A stretch of DNA of 64,000 nucleotides. Source: Branchiibius cervicis (GTDB lineage: Bacteria; Actinomycetota; Actinomycetes; Actinomycetales; Dermatophilaceae). Below are positions 26,267 to 35,153 of the stretch, one piece after another. The position numbers and the translations under genes were made by a program. The notes below the pieces were generated by a model. It was not told the DNA's origin. It did not search any database and was given only the letters and a program-made list of their open reading frames with translations. Numbering within the stretch: position 1 is the stretch's first letter; the number at the start of each line of letters is the position of its first letter. The DNA lies in assembly GCF_042661605.1 (NCBI RefSeq), contig NZ_JBHSWJ010000002.1:3534001-3598000 (forward strand). Reading direction: 5' to 3'.

Positions 26267-26853
26267 CCGGGGGCAGGCGGACGGGGAACCTCAGTTCGCT
26301 TCACCGCGGCCCGGCGACGTTGTTCATCGGCAATCTGCGCCGCGAGCGGGGTATCTGCCGGATCCCTGTCTCCCTGCTCCACCGCGGGCTCGACTGCGGT
26401 CGCTGCTGATGGCGGACCGGCGGGTGGCGGCTGCTGAGCCGGTTCGCGATGCCACTCAGTCACTGTTTCACGTGAAACACGGTCTACCGCAGGTTGCGAA
26501 CGTGCGGGCTCATCCGACGCTTGGCCGTGACCGCTGCGAGCCGGCTCAGTCGCCTCATTCCCGGCCGGCTCGGCGTCCTCCTCGTCCGAGGCCGGGTCGT
26601 CGTGCCCGCCCGATCCGCCCGGACCTGCTCCCGTACGAAAGGCCGTCGTCCTGTCGTCCGACCTCTCCTGGGATGGAACCGCTACTGTGCTCTGGGCGGC
26701 GCGAGCAGGCACGTCGCTGCCGGCAGACCGTGAGCTTGTCGGCGCAGCATGGTTGCCGGAGTCCGACTTCGGTCCCGGGCGGACGCCGATCGCGTTATCG
26801 CGATCCAGGATCCGGTCGACCTTCGATCGCGGCCGGGGCTCGGCGCCTGCCAA
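26263..26853 (-). pseudogene. out-of-frame N-terminal extension of ParA and upstream leader
   Basis: This reading has no known domain, but its last 60 codons look like the disordered ParA leader, including VSRET, the translation of the parS site at 26464-26479. It ends at a TGA overlapping the parA start. The part beyond about 26480 is low-complexity (Pro, Ala, Gly, Ser, Asp, Glu) and may be non-coding. A GTG at 26463, just inside the parS, is one possible true ParA start; an upstream start is also possible. Confidence 0.4.
26464..26479. promoter_or_regulatory. consensus parS site
   Basis: TGTTTCACGTGAAACA is a perfect 16-bp palindrome identical to the bacterial parS consensus. It lies between rsmG and parA, about 4.5 kb from dnaA, and is the main ParB loading site in this window. 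Confidence 0.95.
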
Positions 26854-27085
26854 CCCACCGGGACGGTCCGACCCACCACATCACCGCTGACACCTACGGA
26901 GGTCTGCCGGGTCTGCGTTACTGTCCCGACTCGGCGCACGCCGCCGATCGATGGGGCGATCCACCCGATCGGCGTACCCCGGTCAACGCTGCGTGGTCCT
27001 CGTCCTGGCATTCCTCGATCTTTCCATTACTGGGTCGATACCCCAAGCGTCGCGGTCCCGGTCGGGTCGAGCCCAGGACGCCCGC
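26854..27085. other. intergenic segment between rsmG and the parA leader
   Basis: No gene is supported here; together with the uncertain leader (26480-26853) it makes up to 600 bp without a confident coding region. Long readings that cross this segment on the plus strand are antisense to rsmG and have repetitive Arg/Pro composition. It must hold the promoter of the parAB operon unless parAB is read through from rsmG. Confidence 0.5.
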
Positions 27086-27841
27086 TCAGCCGGACCGGCG
27101 GCGATTCTTCGACTTCTGCTTCTTCCGGCCCGCACCGGTCTTGGGCGCACGACCCGGCGTGGTACTTCCGAACACCAACTCGACCGCGGTCGTCGGCGGA
27201 TCGACGACCCCGATCCCGCATTGTGCGATCCGGGCATCGACGACACCCAGTGCGACCAGTTCCTCGCGGGTCTCGTCGAGCTCCTCCTGAGCGGTCGCAC
27301 CCTTGATCGCCACCACCCGGCCGCCCGCCCGGACCAACGGGGCACACCAGCCGGTCAATCGATCCAACCGGGCCACCGCGCGCGATGTGACGACGTCGGC
27401 GCGCAGGTCGTGCACGTCCTCGGCCCGATCCCGGCGTACGGTCACGTTGGTCAGGGCCAGATCCTCGATCACCATCGAGAGCCAGTTACTGCGCCGCAGC
27501 AACGGTTCGACCAGGGTCACGTGAAGATCGGGGCGGCTGATACCCAGCACCATTCCGGGCAGCCCGGCACCCGAGCCGACATCGATCACGTCCGCTGCGG
27601 GCTCGATCACTTCACCGAGCACGGCACAGTTGAGGACATGGCGGGTCCACAGCGATTCCCGCTCCCGGGGTCCGATCAAGCCGTGGCTGATGGCGCTGGT
27701 GGCCAGGTGCTCGACGTACCGGCTCATCAGACCGAACTGAGAACCCAGGTACTCGCGTGCCGACTCCGGCGCCACCGGCACCTCGGTTTCGTCAGCGGCG
27801 GTACCAGTCCTACGGCTGTCGTTATCCTCGGCCGGTTCCAC
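27086..27841 (-). CDS. rsmG: 16S rRNA (guanine-N7) methyltransferase RsmG (GidB)
   Basis: The 251-residue protein contains the RsmG core: HVLNCAVLGEVIEPAADVIDVGSGAGLPGMVLGISRPDLHVTLVEP (about residues 68-113), with the SAM-binding GSGAGLPG, then RAVARLDRLTGW and a basic C-terminal tail (KKQKSKNRRR). It methylates G527 of 16S rRNA (E. coli numbering); loss gives low-level streptomycin resistance. The GTG start at 27841 falls inside a degenerate parS sequence. The place between jag and parA is conserved in Actinomycetota. Confidence 0.95.
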   Translation of the reverse strand: MEPAEDNDSRRTGTAADETEVPVAPESAREYLGSQFGLMSRYVEHLATSAISHGLIGPRERESLWTRHVLNCAVLGEVIEPAADVIDVGSGAGLPGMVLGISRPDLHVTLVEPLLRRSNWLSMVIEDLALTNVTVRRDRAEDVHDLRADVVTSRAVARLDRLTGWCAPLVRAGGRVVAIKGATAQEELDETREELVALGVVDARIAQCGIGVVDPPTTAVELVFGSTTPGRAPKTGAGRKKQKSKNRRRSG

Positions 27842-27849
27842 GTGAAACG
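27834..27849. promoter_or_regulatory. degenerate parS-like site at the rsmG start
   Basis: GGTTCCACGTGAAACG keeps the CACGTG core and one full arm but has three mismatches to consensus. It overlaps the GTG start codon of rsmG. Confidence 0.45.
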
Positions 27850-27865
27850 CGCCTTGGGCGGCAGG

Positions 27866-28465
27866 TCAGCCGGGAAGAACGACGACGCGACGGTTGGGCT
27901 CGGCACCCTCGGACTCGGAACCCAGGCCTTCCTTCAGCACCGCGTCGTGCACAACCTTGCGTTCGAACGCGCTCATCGGCTCCAGACGCTGCGGCTGACC
28001 GGAGCTGCGCACCTGCTCACAGGCCTCGTGGGCCAGCGTCTCCAACTGAGTACGGCGCGTCGAACGGTGACCCGCAATATCGAGCATCAGCCGGGAGCGG
28101 TCACCGGTCTCCGCCTGAACGGCCAGCCGGGTCAGCTCCTGCAGCGCTTCGAGCACCTTGCCTCGCGGACCGACCAAGCTGCGCGGGGCACGGCCGTCGT
28201 CGCTGTCGACGATCGAGACTGCCGCCCGGTCGCCGTCCACGTCGACTTCGATATCGCCGTCCAGGTCCGCGATGTCCAGCAGGGTCTCCAGATAGTCGGC
28301 CGCGATCTCGCCGTCGCGCTCGAGGCGCGCGGCCTTACCCCCGGAAGCAGGGGCGTCCGCGGACTCCGAATCGTCGGTCTCGGCTGCGACGACCGTGACG
28401 GTCTCTTCGCTGACGTCCTCCACGGCGGGAGCATCCGTCGAGGAGGTGGTGTTGATGTCGGTCAT
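27866..28465 (-). CDS. jag: Jag/KhpB-like RNA-binding protein (KH-R3H)
   Basis: The 199-residue protein has an acidic N-terminal leader, a KH-like domain with SLVGPRGKVLEALQELTRLAV (about residues 96-116) and an R3H domain (TQLETLAHEACEQV...PQRLEPMSAFERKVVHDAV). KhpB-type proteins bind RNA and affect cell-wall growth and division. It lies between yidC and rsmG in the conserved origin cluster and is read leftward. Confidence 0.93.
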   Translation of the reverse strand: MTDINTTSSTDAPAVEDVSEETVTVVAAETDDSESADAPASGGKAARLERDGEIAADYLETLLDIADLDGDIEVDVDGDRAAVSIVDSDDGRAPRSLVGPRGKVLEALQELTRLAVQAETGDRSRLMLDIAGHRSTRRTQLETLAHEACEQVRSSGQPQRLEPMSAFERKVVHDAVLKEGLGSESEGAEPNRRVVVLPG

Positions 28466-28513
28466 GCGGCTCCGATCACAGGATGAGTTGAACGATGTGG
28501 GGGCGTCAGGGCC

Positions 28514-29520
28514 CTAGCGTTTCCGCTTCTTGTTGTTCTTCTTGGGTTGCACGCGTTGACCACCGGTTTTACCCGCGGCACTACCGTCCGCGGTCGCCAG
28601 ACCGGGCGTGCCCGGGGTCGGGGCCACCGACTCGCTCTCGGCGATCGTCGCAGCGGACACTCCCGGGATCGTCACCTTCGCAATGGACTGACCCTTGGCG
28701 GCGCGACGGGCTTCCAGCGCCTTCTCCGCGGCCGATCCGGGTGCCGGCATCCTGCGGATCACGTAGAACTGCTGACCCATCGTCCACAGGTTGGTGGTGA
28801 CCCAGTACAGCAGCACACCGATCGGGAAGTTCACGCCGGAGATCGCGAAGAAGACCGGCATGATGTACATGATCATCTTCTGCTGCTTGGCCATCGGGTT
28901 GTCCAGGGCAGCGGCCGGCATGTTCTTGCGCATCAGCTGCTGCTGGGTGGTGAACACCGTGGCCGACATGATGACGATGAGGACGACCGCAACGATCTTG
29001 GTCGCCATATCGGTCGAGCCGAGGAAGGTCGAGGACAGGCGGGCGCCGAAAATCGTGGAGGATTCCGCCTGGGCGGCCAGCTGTTGGGTCAGCGGCCCGA
29101 TCGGCTTCATCGCCCCCGATCCGATCTGGCCCAGGTGGTTCAGCACCCGGAACAGCGCGAAGAAGAACGGCGCCTGCAACAGGATCGGCAAACAGGAACT
29201 GAACGGGTTGGTGCCTTCCCGTTTGTACAGCTCCATCATTTCCTGGGTCTGCTTCTGGCGGGACTCAGGATCTTTTTGCCCTTGTACTTCGCCTGGATCT
29301 TCTGCATCTCCGGCTGGATCAGCTGCAGGCGACGGGAGGACTTGATCTGCTTGACGAACAGCGGGATCAGCAAGATCCGCAGCACCACGACCAGGCCGAC
29401 GATGGACAGCGCCCAGGTCCAGCCAGACTCAGCATTGAGCCCGATCGTCGAGAAGATCTTGTGGAACCCCACCATCACGAAGGCGACGAACCATTCGAGT
29501 GGGTAGAGGATCGTATCCAT
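28514..29520 (-). pseudogene. yidC: membrane protein insertase YidC, one frameshift
   Basis: Two frames encode one Oxa1/YidC-family protein of about 335 residues. The first (29520 to about 29277) starts MDTILYPLEWFVAFVMVGFHKIF and carries the core helix LRILLIPLFVKQIKSSRRLQLIQPEMQKIQAKYKGK. The second carries MMELYKREGTNPFSSCLPILLQAPFFFALFRVL and three further helices with VNFPIGVLLYWVTTNLWTMGQQ, then a basic C-terminal tail. Adding one A to the AAAAA run (TTTTT at 29273-29277) restores KGKKDPESRQKQTQEMMELY. YidC is essential, so this is almost certainly a sequence error. The gene lies between yidD and jag as in all Actinomycetota. Confidence 0.88.
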
Positions 29521-29582
29521 GCTGTCCTTAACTGCTGCAGGGCGGGCGGTCGCGAGACCGGCGGTGACGAGTTCGGGTGGAG

Positions 29583-29924
29583 CTACCTGGTTGACGGTAC
29601 GACGGGTGGCTCCGGTTGGTGAGTTCTCCGGGCACGACCGGTGACCGGGTCCGACTCGCGATCGCGCTCACTGTGCGGAACGTGGTCGACGCCCCCTGGG
29701 TTCCAGGGGTTGCACCGCAGCAGCCGGCGGATGGTCAGCCAGCTCCCGCGGATCAAGCCGAAACGGCGCAGGGAGGTCGCGGCGTACGTCGAGCAGCTGG
29801 GATAGAACCGGCAGCTGGGCGGCGTCATCGGACTGATCAGGTGCTGGTAGCACCAGATCAGGGCCAGCAGCGGCGCCGTGGTTACCCGTCGGAGCACACG
29901 ACGAACCCGCGGCAAGAAGCTCAT
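29583..29924 (-). CDS. yidD: membrane protein insertion efficiency factor YidD
   Basis: The 113-residue protein contains the family signature LIWCYQHLISPMTPPSCRFYPSCSTYAATSLRRFG and RLLRCNPWNPGGVDHVP, with the conserved Cys residues. It is a small peripheral membrane protein that assists YidC. The ATG overlaps the rnpA stop (ATGA at 29921-29924), so the two are translationally coupled. A Pro/Arg-rich tail extends beyond the usual 70-85 residues. Confidence 0.93.
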   Translation of the reverse strand: MSFLPRVRRVLRRVTTAPLLALIWCYQHLISPMTPPSCRFYPSCSTYAATSLRRFGLIRGSWLTIRRLLRCNPWNPGGVDHVPHSERDRESDPVTGRARRTHQPEPPVVPSTR

Positions 29925-30316
29925 CGCGACACCGGCGGCGCCGAGGCGACAGGGGACGTGGCGCAGACCCGGTCCATCAGGGTCTCGAGTTCGGCCCGCA
30001 GCCGGCGGGAGCCCGCCGGCGAGACGCTCTGGCTCGCCGGCGGAAGGGCGCGCACGACGATGTCCTGCCCGTCACCGATCGCGGTGAGCCGGGCTGCGAC
30101 GGCGTGCCGCAGGATGCGCTTGACCCGGTTGCGGGTGACCGCGTCGCCAACAGCCTTGGACACGACAAAACCGACCCGGGTCGGGCCCGGGTCGGTCACG
30201 CTGTGCGAGCGCATCTGCACCACCACCATGGAACCGCTGGCTCGGCGCGTTCCACCGCGTCGAGTCGCCGCCCGGAACTGATCCGGGGTGCGTAACCGGT
30301 GGCGGCGCGCCAACAT
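29921..30316 (-). CDS. rnpA: ribonuclease P protein component
   Basis: The 131-residue basic protein starts MLARRHRLRTPDQFRAATRRG and holds the RNP motif: RVGFVVSKAVGDAVTRNRVKRILRHAV (about residues 47-73), the signature of RnpA. It binds RNase P RNA and helps process tRNA 5' ends. It follows rpmH by 12 bp and overlaps yidD by 4 bp. The RNase P RNA gene is not in this window. Confidence 0.95.
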   Translation of the reverse strand: MLARRHRLRTPDQFRAATRRGGTRRASGSMVVVQMRSHSVTDPGPTRVGFVVSKAVGDAVTRNRVKRILRHAVAARLTAIGDGQDIVVRALPPASQSVSPAGSRRLRAELETLMDRVCATSPVASAPPVSR

Positions 30317-30328
30317 GAGCGCAGCAGC

Positions 30329-30466
30329 TCAGGCAGAGATGCTCGCGCGGCCCTTGCTGCGGCGGGCGGACAGAATCGCCCGGCCGGCACGGGTCTGCAT
30401 GCGGTGCCGGAAACCGTGCTTGCGGGCACGGCGGCGGTTGTTCGGCTGGAAAGTACGCTTGCTCAC
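30329..30466 (-). CDS. rpmH: 50S ribosomal protein bL34
   Basis: The 45-residue protein starts at a GTG and reads SKRTFQPNNRRRARKHGF, followed by RHRMQTRAGRAILSARR and a KGRASISA end. This is the complete L34 sequence of Actinomycetota. It is the first gene of the leftward rpmH-rnpA-yidD-yidC-jag-rsmG cluster, divergent from dnaA across the origin region. Confidence 0.96.
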   Translation of the reverse strand: MSKRTFQPNNRRRARKHGFRHRMQTRAGRAILSARRSKGRASISA

Positions 30467-30974
30467 GTCAATAACTCCGTCGGTGGCGGGCCGGGTGGCC
30501 CATGGGTGTCACTGCAAACCGCGGACTACCGCGGAAGTTCTCGGCCGACTGCATCCGGATGGGCGGCGCCGACAGAACCGACGCACGCAAGGACGCAACA
30601 GGCCTCATCAACTTTACGTGGGCGGCTAGGACGGGTCAAACCAGCCGGACCGCGGCCAGCGGGCGTCCACCCGCACGGAACGACGCGGATTCGCTCGGTG
30701 ATCCGCGGTCTCACCCAGAACCCGCCAATACAGCGCAGGTTAGTGCCGGCGGCCGGTAGCGACACGCCGATGAAGCAAGATTTGTCCTGGCTCCCGGTTG
30801 CCGCAGGCGTGACGCGGTTGTTACGGTCGGTTCTTCCAGTCACCGCCTCCCCCGCCCCAAGTTCGTTGTCCACAGCTGTGCACACTGTTGTGGATAACTT
30901 TTGTCGCGCCGTGGTCCGCGGTGGCACGCTCAGGACAACGAGACGCGTCGGACGGTCTGCGCAGAGGGGGCACG
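30467..30974. other. rpmH-dnaA intergenic region with DnaA boxes
   Basis: No gene is seen in these 508 bases. Near its right end are two facing DnaA boxes: TTGTCCACA (30866-30874) and TTGTGGATAA (30888-30897, reverse of TTATCCACAA). They lie about 80-110 bp before the dnaA start and probably mediate dnaA autoregulation and possibly origin function. The divergent promoters of rpmH and dnaA must be here. Confidence 0.7.
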
Positions 30975-32519
30975 GTGGCTTTGGAGGATTCCGAACCAGA
31001 TCTGGCGCACATCTGGCACACCGTGATGCTCGACCTGGCTGACTCCGGAATTCCTGCGAAGGAACGCGGTTTCCTGCAGATCGCTCGTCTGGTCGGCGTC
31101 CTCGGTGACACCGCGCTGATCGCCGTTCCGTTCGACAACACCAAGACCGCCGTCGAATCCACCCTGGCCGAACCCGTCCGTAGTTCCCTGAGCCGGGCCG
31201 TCGGGCGCGACCTGACCATCGCAGTGACCGTGGACCAATCGCTGCGCGGCACCGAGAACGGTGCCGACACCGCCGAGGACCTGGCCGAAGCCCAGGCCAT
31301 CGCCGAGGACGAAGGCCCCACGCTGACCCTGGTCAACAGCTACACCGAGGACCCCGCGGTCCAAACTGACCCGGCCGCGTTCGACCCGGCTCCGCCGCAA
31401 GGCGCGGCCCAACCGATCAGCCAGCGCCCCAGCACCTCCGGCCACGGACCGGCCACGGTCAACGAGCGCGACGACACCCGGCTCAACCCGAAGTACACCT
31501 TCGACACGTTCGTGATCGGAGCGGGAAACCGGTTCGCTTGTGCCGCCGCCCAGGCCGTCGCCGAGACCCCGGCGCGGTCCTACAACCCACTGTTCATCTA
31601 CGGGGATTCCGGTCTGGGCAAGACTCACCTGCTGCACGCCATCGGCCACTACGTGCGCTCCTACTACCCGCAGTCACGCGTGCGCTACGTGAACTCCGAG
31701 GAGTTCACCAACGACTTCATCAACTCGATCCGTGACGACAAGGCCAGCAGCTTCCAGAAGCGCTATCGCGACAACGTCGATGTACTCCTGATCGACGACG
31801 TGCAGTTCCTGCAGGGCAAGGAGAGCACGCAGGAGGAGTTCTTCCACACGTTCAATGCGCTGCACAACAGCGAGAAGCAGATCGTGCTGACCAGCGACCA
31901 GCCGCCCAAGCAACTCAACGGCCTGGAAGAACGCATGCGCTCCCGCTTCGAATGGGGCCTGACCACCGACGTCAAACCGCCGGACCTGGAGACGCGGATC
32001 GCGATCCTGCGCAAGAAGGCGATCACCGACCGCATCGAGATCTCCGATGACGTCCTGAGCCTGATCGCCGACAAGGTGCCCAGCAACATCCGCGAACTCG
32101 AGGGAGCACTGATCCGGGTCGCGGCCTACGGCTCGGTCACCCAGAGTCAGGTCGATCCGGCTCTGGCGGCGCACGTGCTGAAAGATCTGGTGCCCAGCGC
32201 CAGTGCCGGCCAGGTGACTGCCCCGCTGATCATGCGCGAGACGGCCCGCTACTTCGGCGTGACGATCGACGAACTGTGCGACGCCTCGCGCTCCCGGACT
32301 CTCGTCAACGCTCGACAGGTCGCGATGTACCTGTGCCGGGAGCTGACCGACCTGTCATTGCCGAAGATCGGGCAGTACTTCGGCGGCCGCGACCACACCA
32401 CTGTGATGCACGCCGATCGCAAGATCCGCCAGCTGCTTCCCGAGCGACATTCGCTCTACGACCAGATCAGCGAACTGACCCAGATCGTGCGTCGAGCGGC
32501 GACTTCGGGCAACACCTGA
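30975..32519 (+). CDS. dnaA: chromosomal replication initiator DnaA
   Basis: The 514-residue protein has the four DnaA domains: an N-terminal helicase-interacting domain (ALEDSEPDLAHIWHTVMLDL), an acidic linker (about residues 95-160), the AAA+ ATPase with Walker A GDSGLGKTHLLHAIG and Walker B VDVLLIDDVQFLQGKE, and the C-terminal HTH with the DnaA signature GGRDHTTVMHADRKI. It binds DnaA boxes, unwinds oriC and loads DnaB. The GTG at 30975 follows AGAGGGGG; longer readings have no family support. DnaA boxes flank the gene on both sides. Confidence 0.98.
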   Translation: MALEDSEPDLAHIWHTVMLDLADSGIPAKERGFLQIARLVGVLGDTALIAVPFDNTKTAVESTLAEPVRSSLSRAVGRDLTIAVTVDQSLRGTENGADTAEDLAEAQAIAEDEGPTLTLVNSYTEDPAVQTDPAAFDPAPPQGAAQPISQRPSTSGHGPATVNERDDTRLNPKYTFDTFVIGAGNRFACAAAQAVAETPARSYNPLFIYGDSGLGKTHLLHAIGHYVRSYYPQSRVRYVNSEEFTNDFINSIRDDKASSFQKRYRDNVDVLLIDDVQFLQGKESTQEEFFHTFNALHNSEKQIVLTSDQPPKQLNGLEERMRSRFEWGLTTDVKPPDLETRIAILRKKAITDRIEISDDVLSLIADKVPSNIRELEGALIRVAAYGSVTQSQVDPALAAHVLKDLVPSASAGQVTAPLIMRETARYFGVTIDELCDASRSRTLVNARQVAMYLCRELTDLSLPKIGQYFGGRDHTTVMHADRKIRQLLPERHSLYDQISELTQIVRRAATSGNT

Positions 32520-33046
32520 CACCTCCCGGGCTGATTTCTTACCAGTACGTGACGTACCGCTATCCCCCGATTGTGGATAAACGTGTGGAAAAGACGCCCT
32601 TTTCGTTATCCACAGATCTGTGCACAACGGTGCGGAAAACAGTGGATAACCCGCCGGTTCACCCACCGGAACCTTGGGACGATGCGTGGATGACCCACCC
32701 CCGAGCGATCCGCCCGGGGAAATCCACCACCGCTATCCCGACGTTATCCACAAGAACGAGCGCCCTATGACCTGCACCGTTGGCAGTTATCCCCGATTTC
32801 CCCAACCGCTATGACAACGACGAGAACTCTCTACTCATCGGTTACCGGAACCCCAACGACCGGCAGGACTGTGGACAGCCCACGAGAACAACACGTTCTA
32901 CCGATACCCACCGGACCCACCTTGCTGTTGTTGCACTCATACCGCCGGGCTAGGGTCAGGGGCGGGACGCCCGCATCCACGATCCGGGCGGGCGCACACT
33001 TGGCATTCAGCAGGGCACTTTCTCAAGAGCAAGGACGGTTTCGTCG
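32520..33046. other. oriC: origin of replication oriC (dnaA-dnaN intergenic region)
   Basis: These 527 bases have no gene but hold a dense DnaA-box cluster: TTGTGGATAA (32571-32580), TTATCCACAG (32606-32615), TGTGCACAA (32619-32627), GTGGATAA (32642-32649), TTATCCACAA (32744-32753), TTATCCCCG (32787-32795) and TGTGGACAG (32870-32878). A 13-bp palindrome, GTACGTGACGTAC, lies at 32545-32557. Boxes on both strands in the dnaA-dnaN spacer are the standard oriC of Actinomycetota. The dnaN promoter must lie in the right part. Confidence 0.9.
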
Positions 33047-34177
33047 GTGAAGCTGCAAGTCGAACGCGACGTTTTGGCAGATGCGGTCACCTGGGCCGTG
33101 CGCGGTTTGGCCGCCCGCCCTCCGGTCCCCGTCCTGGCGGGAGTTCTGCTCGAAGCCGGTGACGACGGGCTCACGCTCAGCGCCTTCGACTACGAGGTCT
33201 CCGCAAAGGTCACCGTCGCCGCCCATGTGGACGAGCCCGGAACGGCGCTGGTGCACGGTCGCTTGCTGTCCGACATCGCGCGCTCGCTGCCCGACAAGCC
33301 GGTGCTGCTGACCTCCGATGGCACCAAGGTCCAATTGGTCTGCGGTTCCAGCCGGTTCGCGCTGCACGAGATGCCCACCGCCGACTACCCGACCCTTCCG
33401 ACCGCTCCCGAAGGCAGCGGGTCGATCGACGGTACGGCGTTCACCCAGGCGGTCGCCCAGGTCTCGATCGCTGCCGACCGCGGCGACACGCTGCCGATCC
33501 TCACCGGTGTGCGCGTCGAGGTCGAGGGCGACAAGGTCACCCTGCTGGCCACCGACCGGTATCGGTTGGCCCAGCGCGAACTCACCTGGAACCCCACCAG
33601 TCCGGACGCGGCGTACGTCGCGCTGATCCCGGCACGCACCCTGTCCGACACCGCCAAGGCGCTCGGCGCCGGCGGAAGTGTCGATGTGGCCTTCGGTTCG
33701 GCGGCCGGCGGTGACGGACTGGTCGGCTTCGAAGCCGGTCAGCGTCGCACGACCAGCCGGGTGCTTGACGGCGAATACCCCAAAGTCGCCTCGATCTTCC
33801 CGACCACGGTCGACTCCGTGGCCGTCGTGCAGACCGGTTCGCTGATCGAATCGGTCAAGCGCGTTGCCCTGGTCGCCGAGCGCAACACGCCGGTGCGGTT
33901 GCGGTTCAGCGACGGCGTGCTGGCGATCGAGGCGGGACAGGGCGAGGAAGCCCAGGCCAGCGAAGCCCTCGAGGCGACCCTGACCGGGCCGGAGATCGAA
34001 ACCGCGTTCAACCCGCAGTTCCTGCTCGACGGTCTGCAGGTCCTCGGCACGTCCTACGCCCGATTGTCCTTCACCCAACCAGGGCGCCCTGCGGTTCTGT
34101 CGGGGCAGAATGAAGCCGACGGCGAATCCGACGACAGCTATCGCTACGTATTGATGCCGGTCCGGTTCGCCAGTTGA
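33047..34177 (+). CDS. dnaN: DNA polymerase III beta subunit (sliding clamp)
   Basis: The 376-residue product starts MKLQVERDVLADAVTWAVRGL and has the three-domain clamp fold, with typical motifs LLSDIARSLPDKPV, SGSIDGTAFTQAVAQVSIAADRGDTLPILTGV and the C-terminal end YRYVLMPVRFAS. The clamp tethers polymerase and repair enzymes such as DinB to DNA. AAGGACGG precedes the GTG. It starts the rightward dnaN-gnd-recF-dciA group next to oriC. Confidence 0.97.
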   Translation: MKLQVERDVLADAVTWAVRGLAARPPVPVLAGVLLEAGDDGLTLSAFDYEVSAKVTVAAHVDEPGTALVHGRLLSDIARSLPDKPVLLTSDGTKVQLVCGSSRFALHEMPTADYPTLPTAPEGSGSIDGTAFTQAVAQVSIAADRGDTLPILTGVRVEVEGDKVTLLATDRYRLAQRELTWNPTSPDAAYVALIPARTLSDTAKALGAGGSVDVAFGSAAGGDGLVGFEAGQRRTTSRVLDGEYPKVASIFPTTVDSVAVVQTGSLIESVKRVALVAERNTPVRLRFSDGVLAIEAGQGEEAQASEALEATLTGPEIETAFNPQFLLDGLQVLGTSYARLSFTQPGRPAVLSGQNEADGESDDSYRYVLMPVRFAS

Positions 34178-34213
34178 CGCGGCACCACCACCTCTGGAAA
34201 ACCTAGGAGCGCA

Positions 34214-35125
34214 ATGCAGATCGGACTCATCGGCCTGGGCAAAATGGGCGGATTCATGCGCGACCGCATCGTGGCTGCGGGGCACGAGGTCGTCGGTTAC
34301 GACACCAACCCCGACGTCAGTGACGTCGCCACGGTCGAGGACCTGGTCAAGGCCCTCACCCCGCCGCGGGTGGTCTGGTTGATGGTGCCCGCGGGGCGCA
34401 TCACCCAGAGCCTGGTCGATCAGCTCGGCGGCCTGCTGGACAAGGGTGACCTGGTCGTCGACGGCGGCAACAGCAAATTCACCGACGACGCGGTGCACGC
34501 CCAACAACTGGGCGAAAAGGGCATCGAGTTCGTCGACTGCGGTGTCTCCGGCGGCGTCTGGGGCAAGACCGAGGGTTACGGCCTGATGGCCGGCGGCACC
34601 GACGAGAACATCGAGCGGGTCATGCCGATCTTCGATGCGTTGCGCCCCGAAGGTCCGCGCGATGAAGGCTTCGTGCACGCCGGCGAGGTAGGGGCCGGGC
34701 ACTACGTGAAGATGGTCCACAACGGCATCGAGTACGGCATGATGCAGGCCTACGCCGAGGGCTACGAGCTGCTCGAGGCCAAGGAGATCGTCAAGGACGT
34801 CCCCGCCGCGTTCAAGGCCTGGACCCGCGGCACTGTCGTGCGCTCCTGGTTGCAGGAACTCATGGCCGACGCGCTGGCCAAGGATGCGAAGCTGGACGGT
34901 ATCGAGGGTTTCGTCAACGACTCCGGCGAGGGCCGGTGGACCGTGCAGGAAGCCGTCGAATACGGCGTGCCGATGCCGGTCATCTCCACCTCGCTCTTCC
35001 AGCGGTTCTTCTCCCGGCAGGGCACCGCCTCCCCGGCGATGAAGGCCGTTGCGGCGTTGCGCAACGAATTCGGTGGCCACCAGGTGACGAAGAAGGGCGA
35101 AAAGCCCGTCGTCACTGACCACTGA
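34214..35125 (+). CDS. gnd: 6-phosphogluconate dehydrogenase (decarboxylating), short YqeC/GntZ type
   Basis: The 303-residue enzyme starts MQIGLIGLGKMGGFMRDRIVAAGHEVVGYD, with a GxGxMG NAD(P) motif, and has the catalytic blocks DCGVSGGVWGKTEGYGLMAGG and HYVKMVHNGIEYGMMQAYAEGYELL. It oxidises and decarboxylates 6-phosphogluconate to ribulose 5-phosphate. Its length, about 300 residues, fits the shorter, often NAD-preferring form rather than the 470-residue form. AGGAG lies 5 nt before the ATG. Its position between dnaN and recF is a known actinobacterial arrangement. Confidence 0.94.
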   Translation: MQIGLIGLGKMGGFMRDRIVAAGHEVVGYDTNPDVSDVATVEDLVKALTPPRVVWLMVPAGRITQSLVDQLGGLLDKGDLVVDGGNSKFTDDAVHAQQLGEKGIEFVDCGVSGGVWGKTEGYGLMAGGTDENIERVMPIFDALRPEGPRDEGFVHAGEVGAGHYVKMVHNGIEYGMMQAYAEGYELLEAKEIVKDVPAAFKAWTRGTVVRSWLQELMADALAKDAKLDGIEGFVNDSGEGRWTVQEAVEYGVPMPVISTSLFQRFFSRQGTASPAMKAVAALRNEFGGHQVTKKGEKPVVTDH

Positions 35126-35153
35126 CCCGGTGCGCGTGGTGCGCTGAGCGCTG

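Noticed and set aside
26951..28486. 511-codon open frame on the plus strand across rsmG and jag
   Set aside because: It is antisense to two conserved genes and has no recognisable domain.
33023..35122. 699-codon open frame on the minus strand across dnaN and gnd
   Set aside because: It is a shadow of two confidently identified genes and shows no family features.
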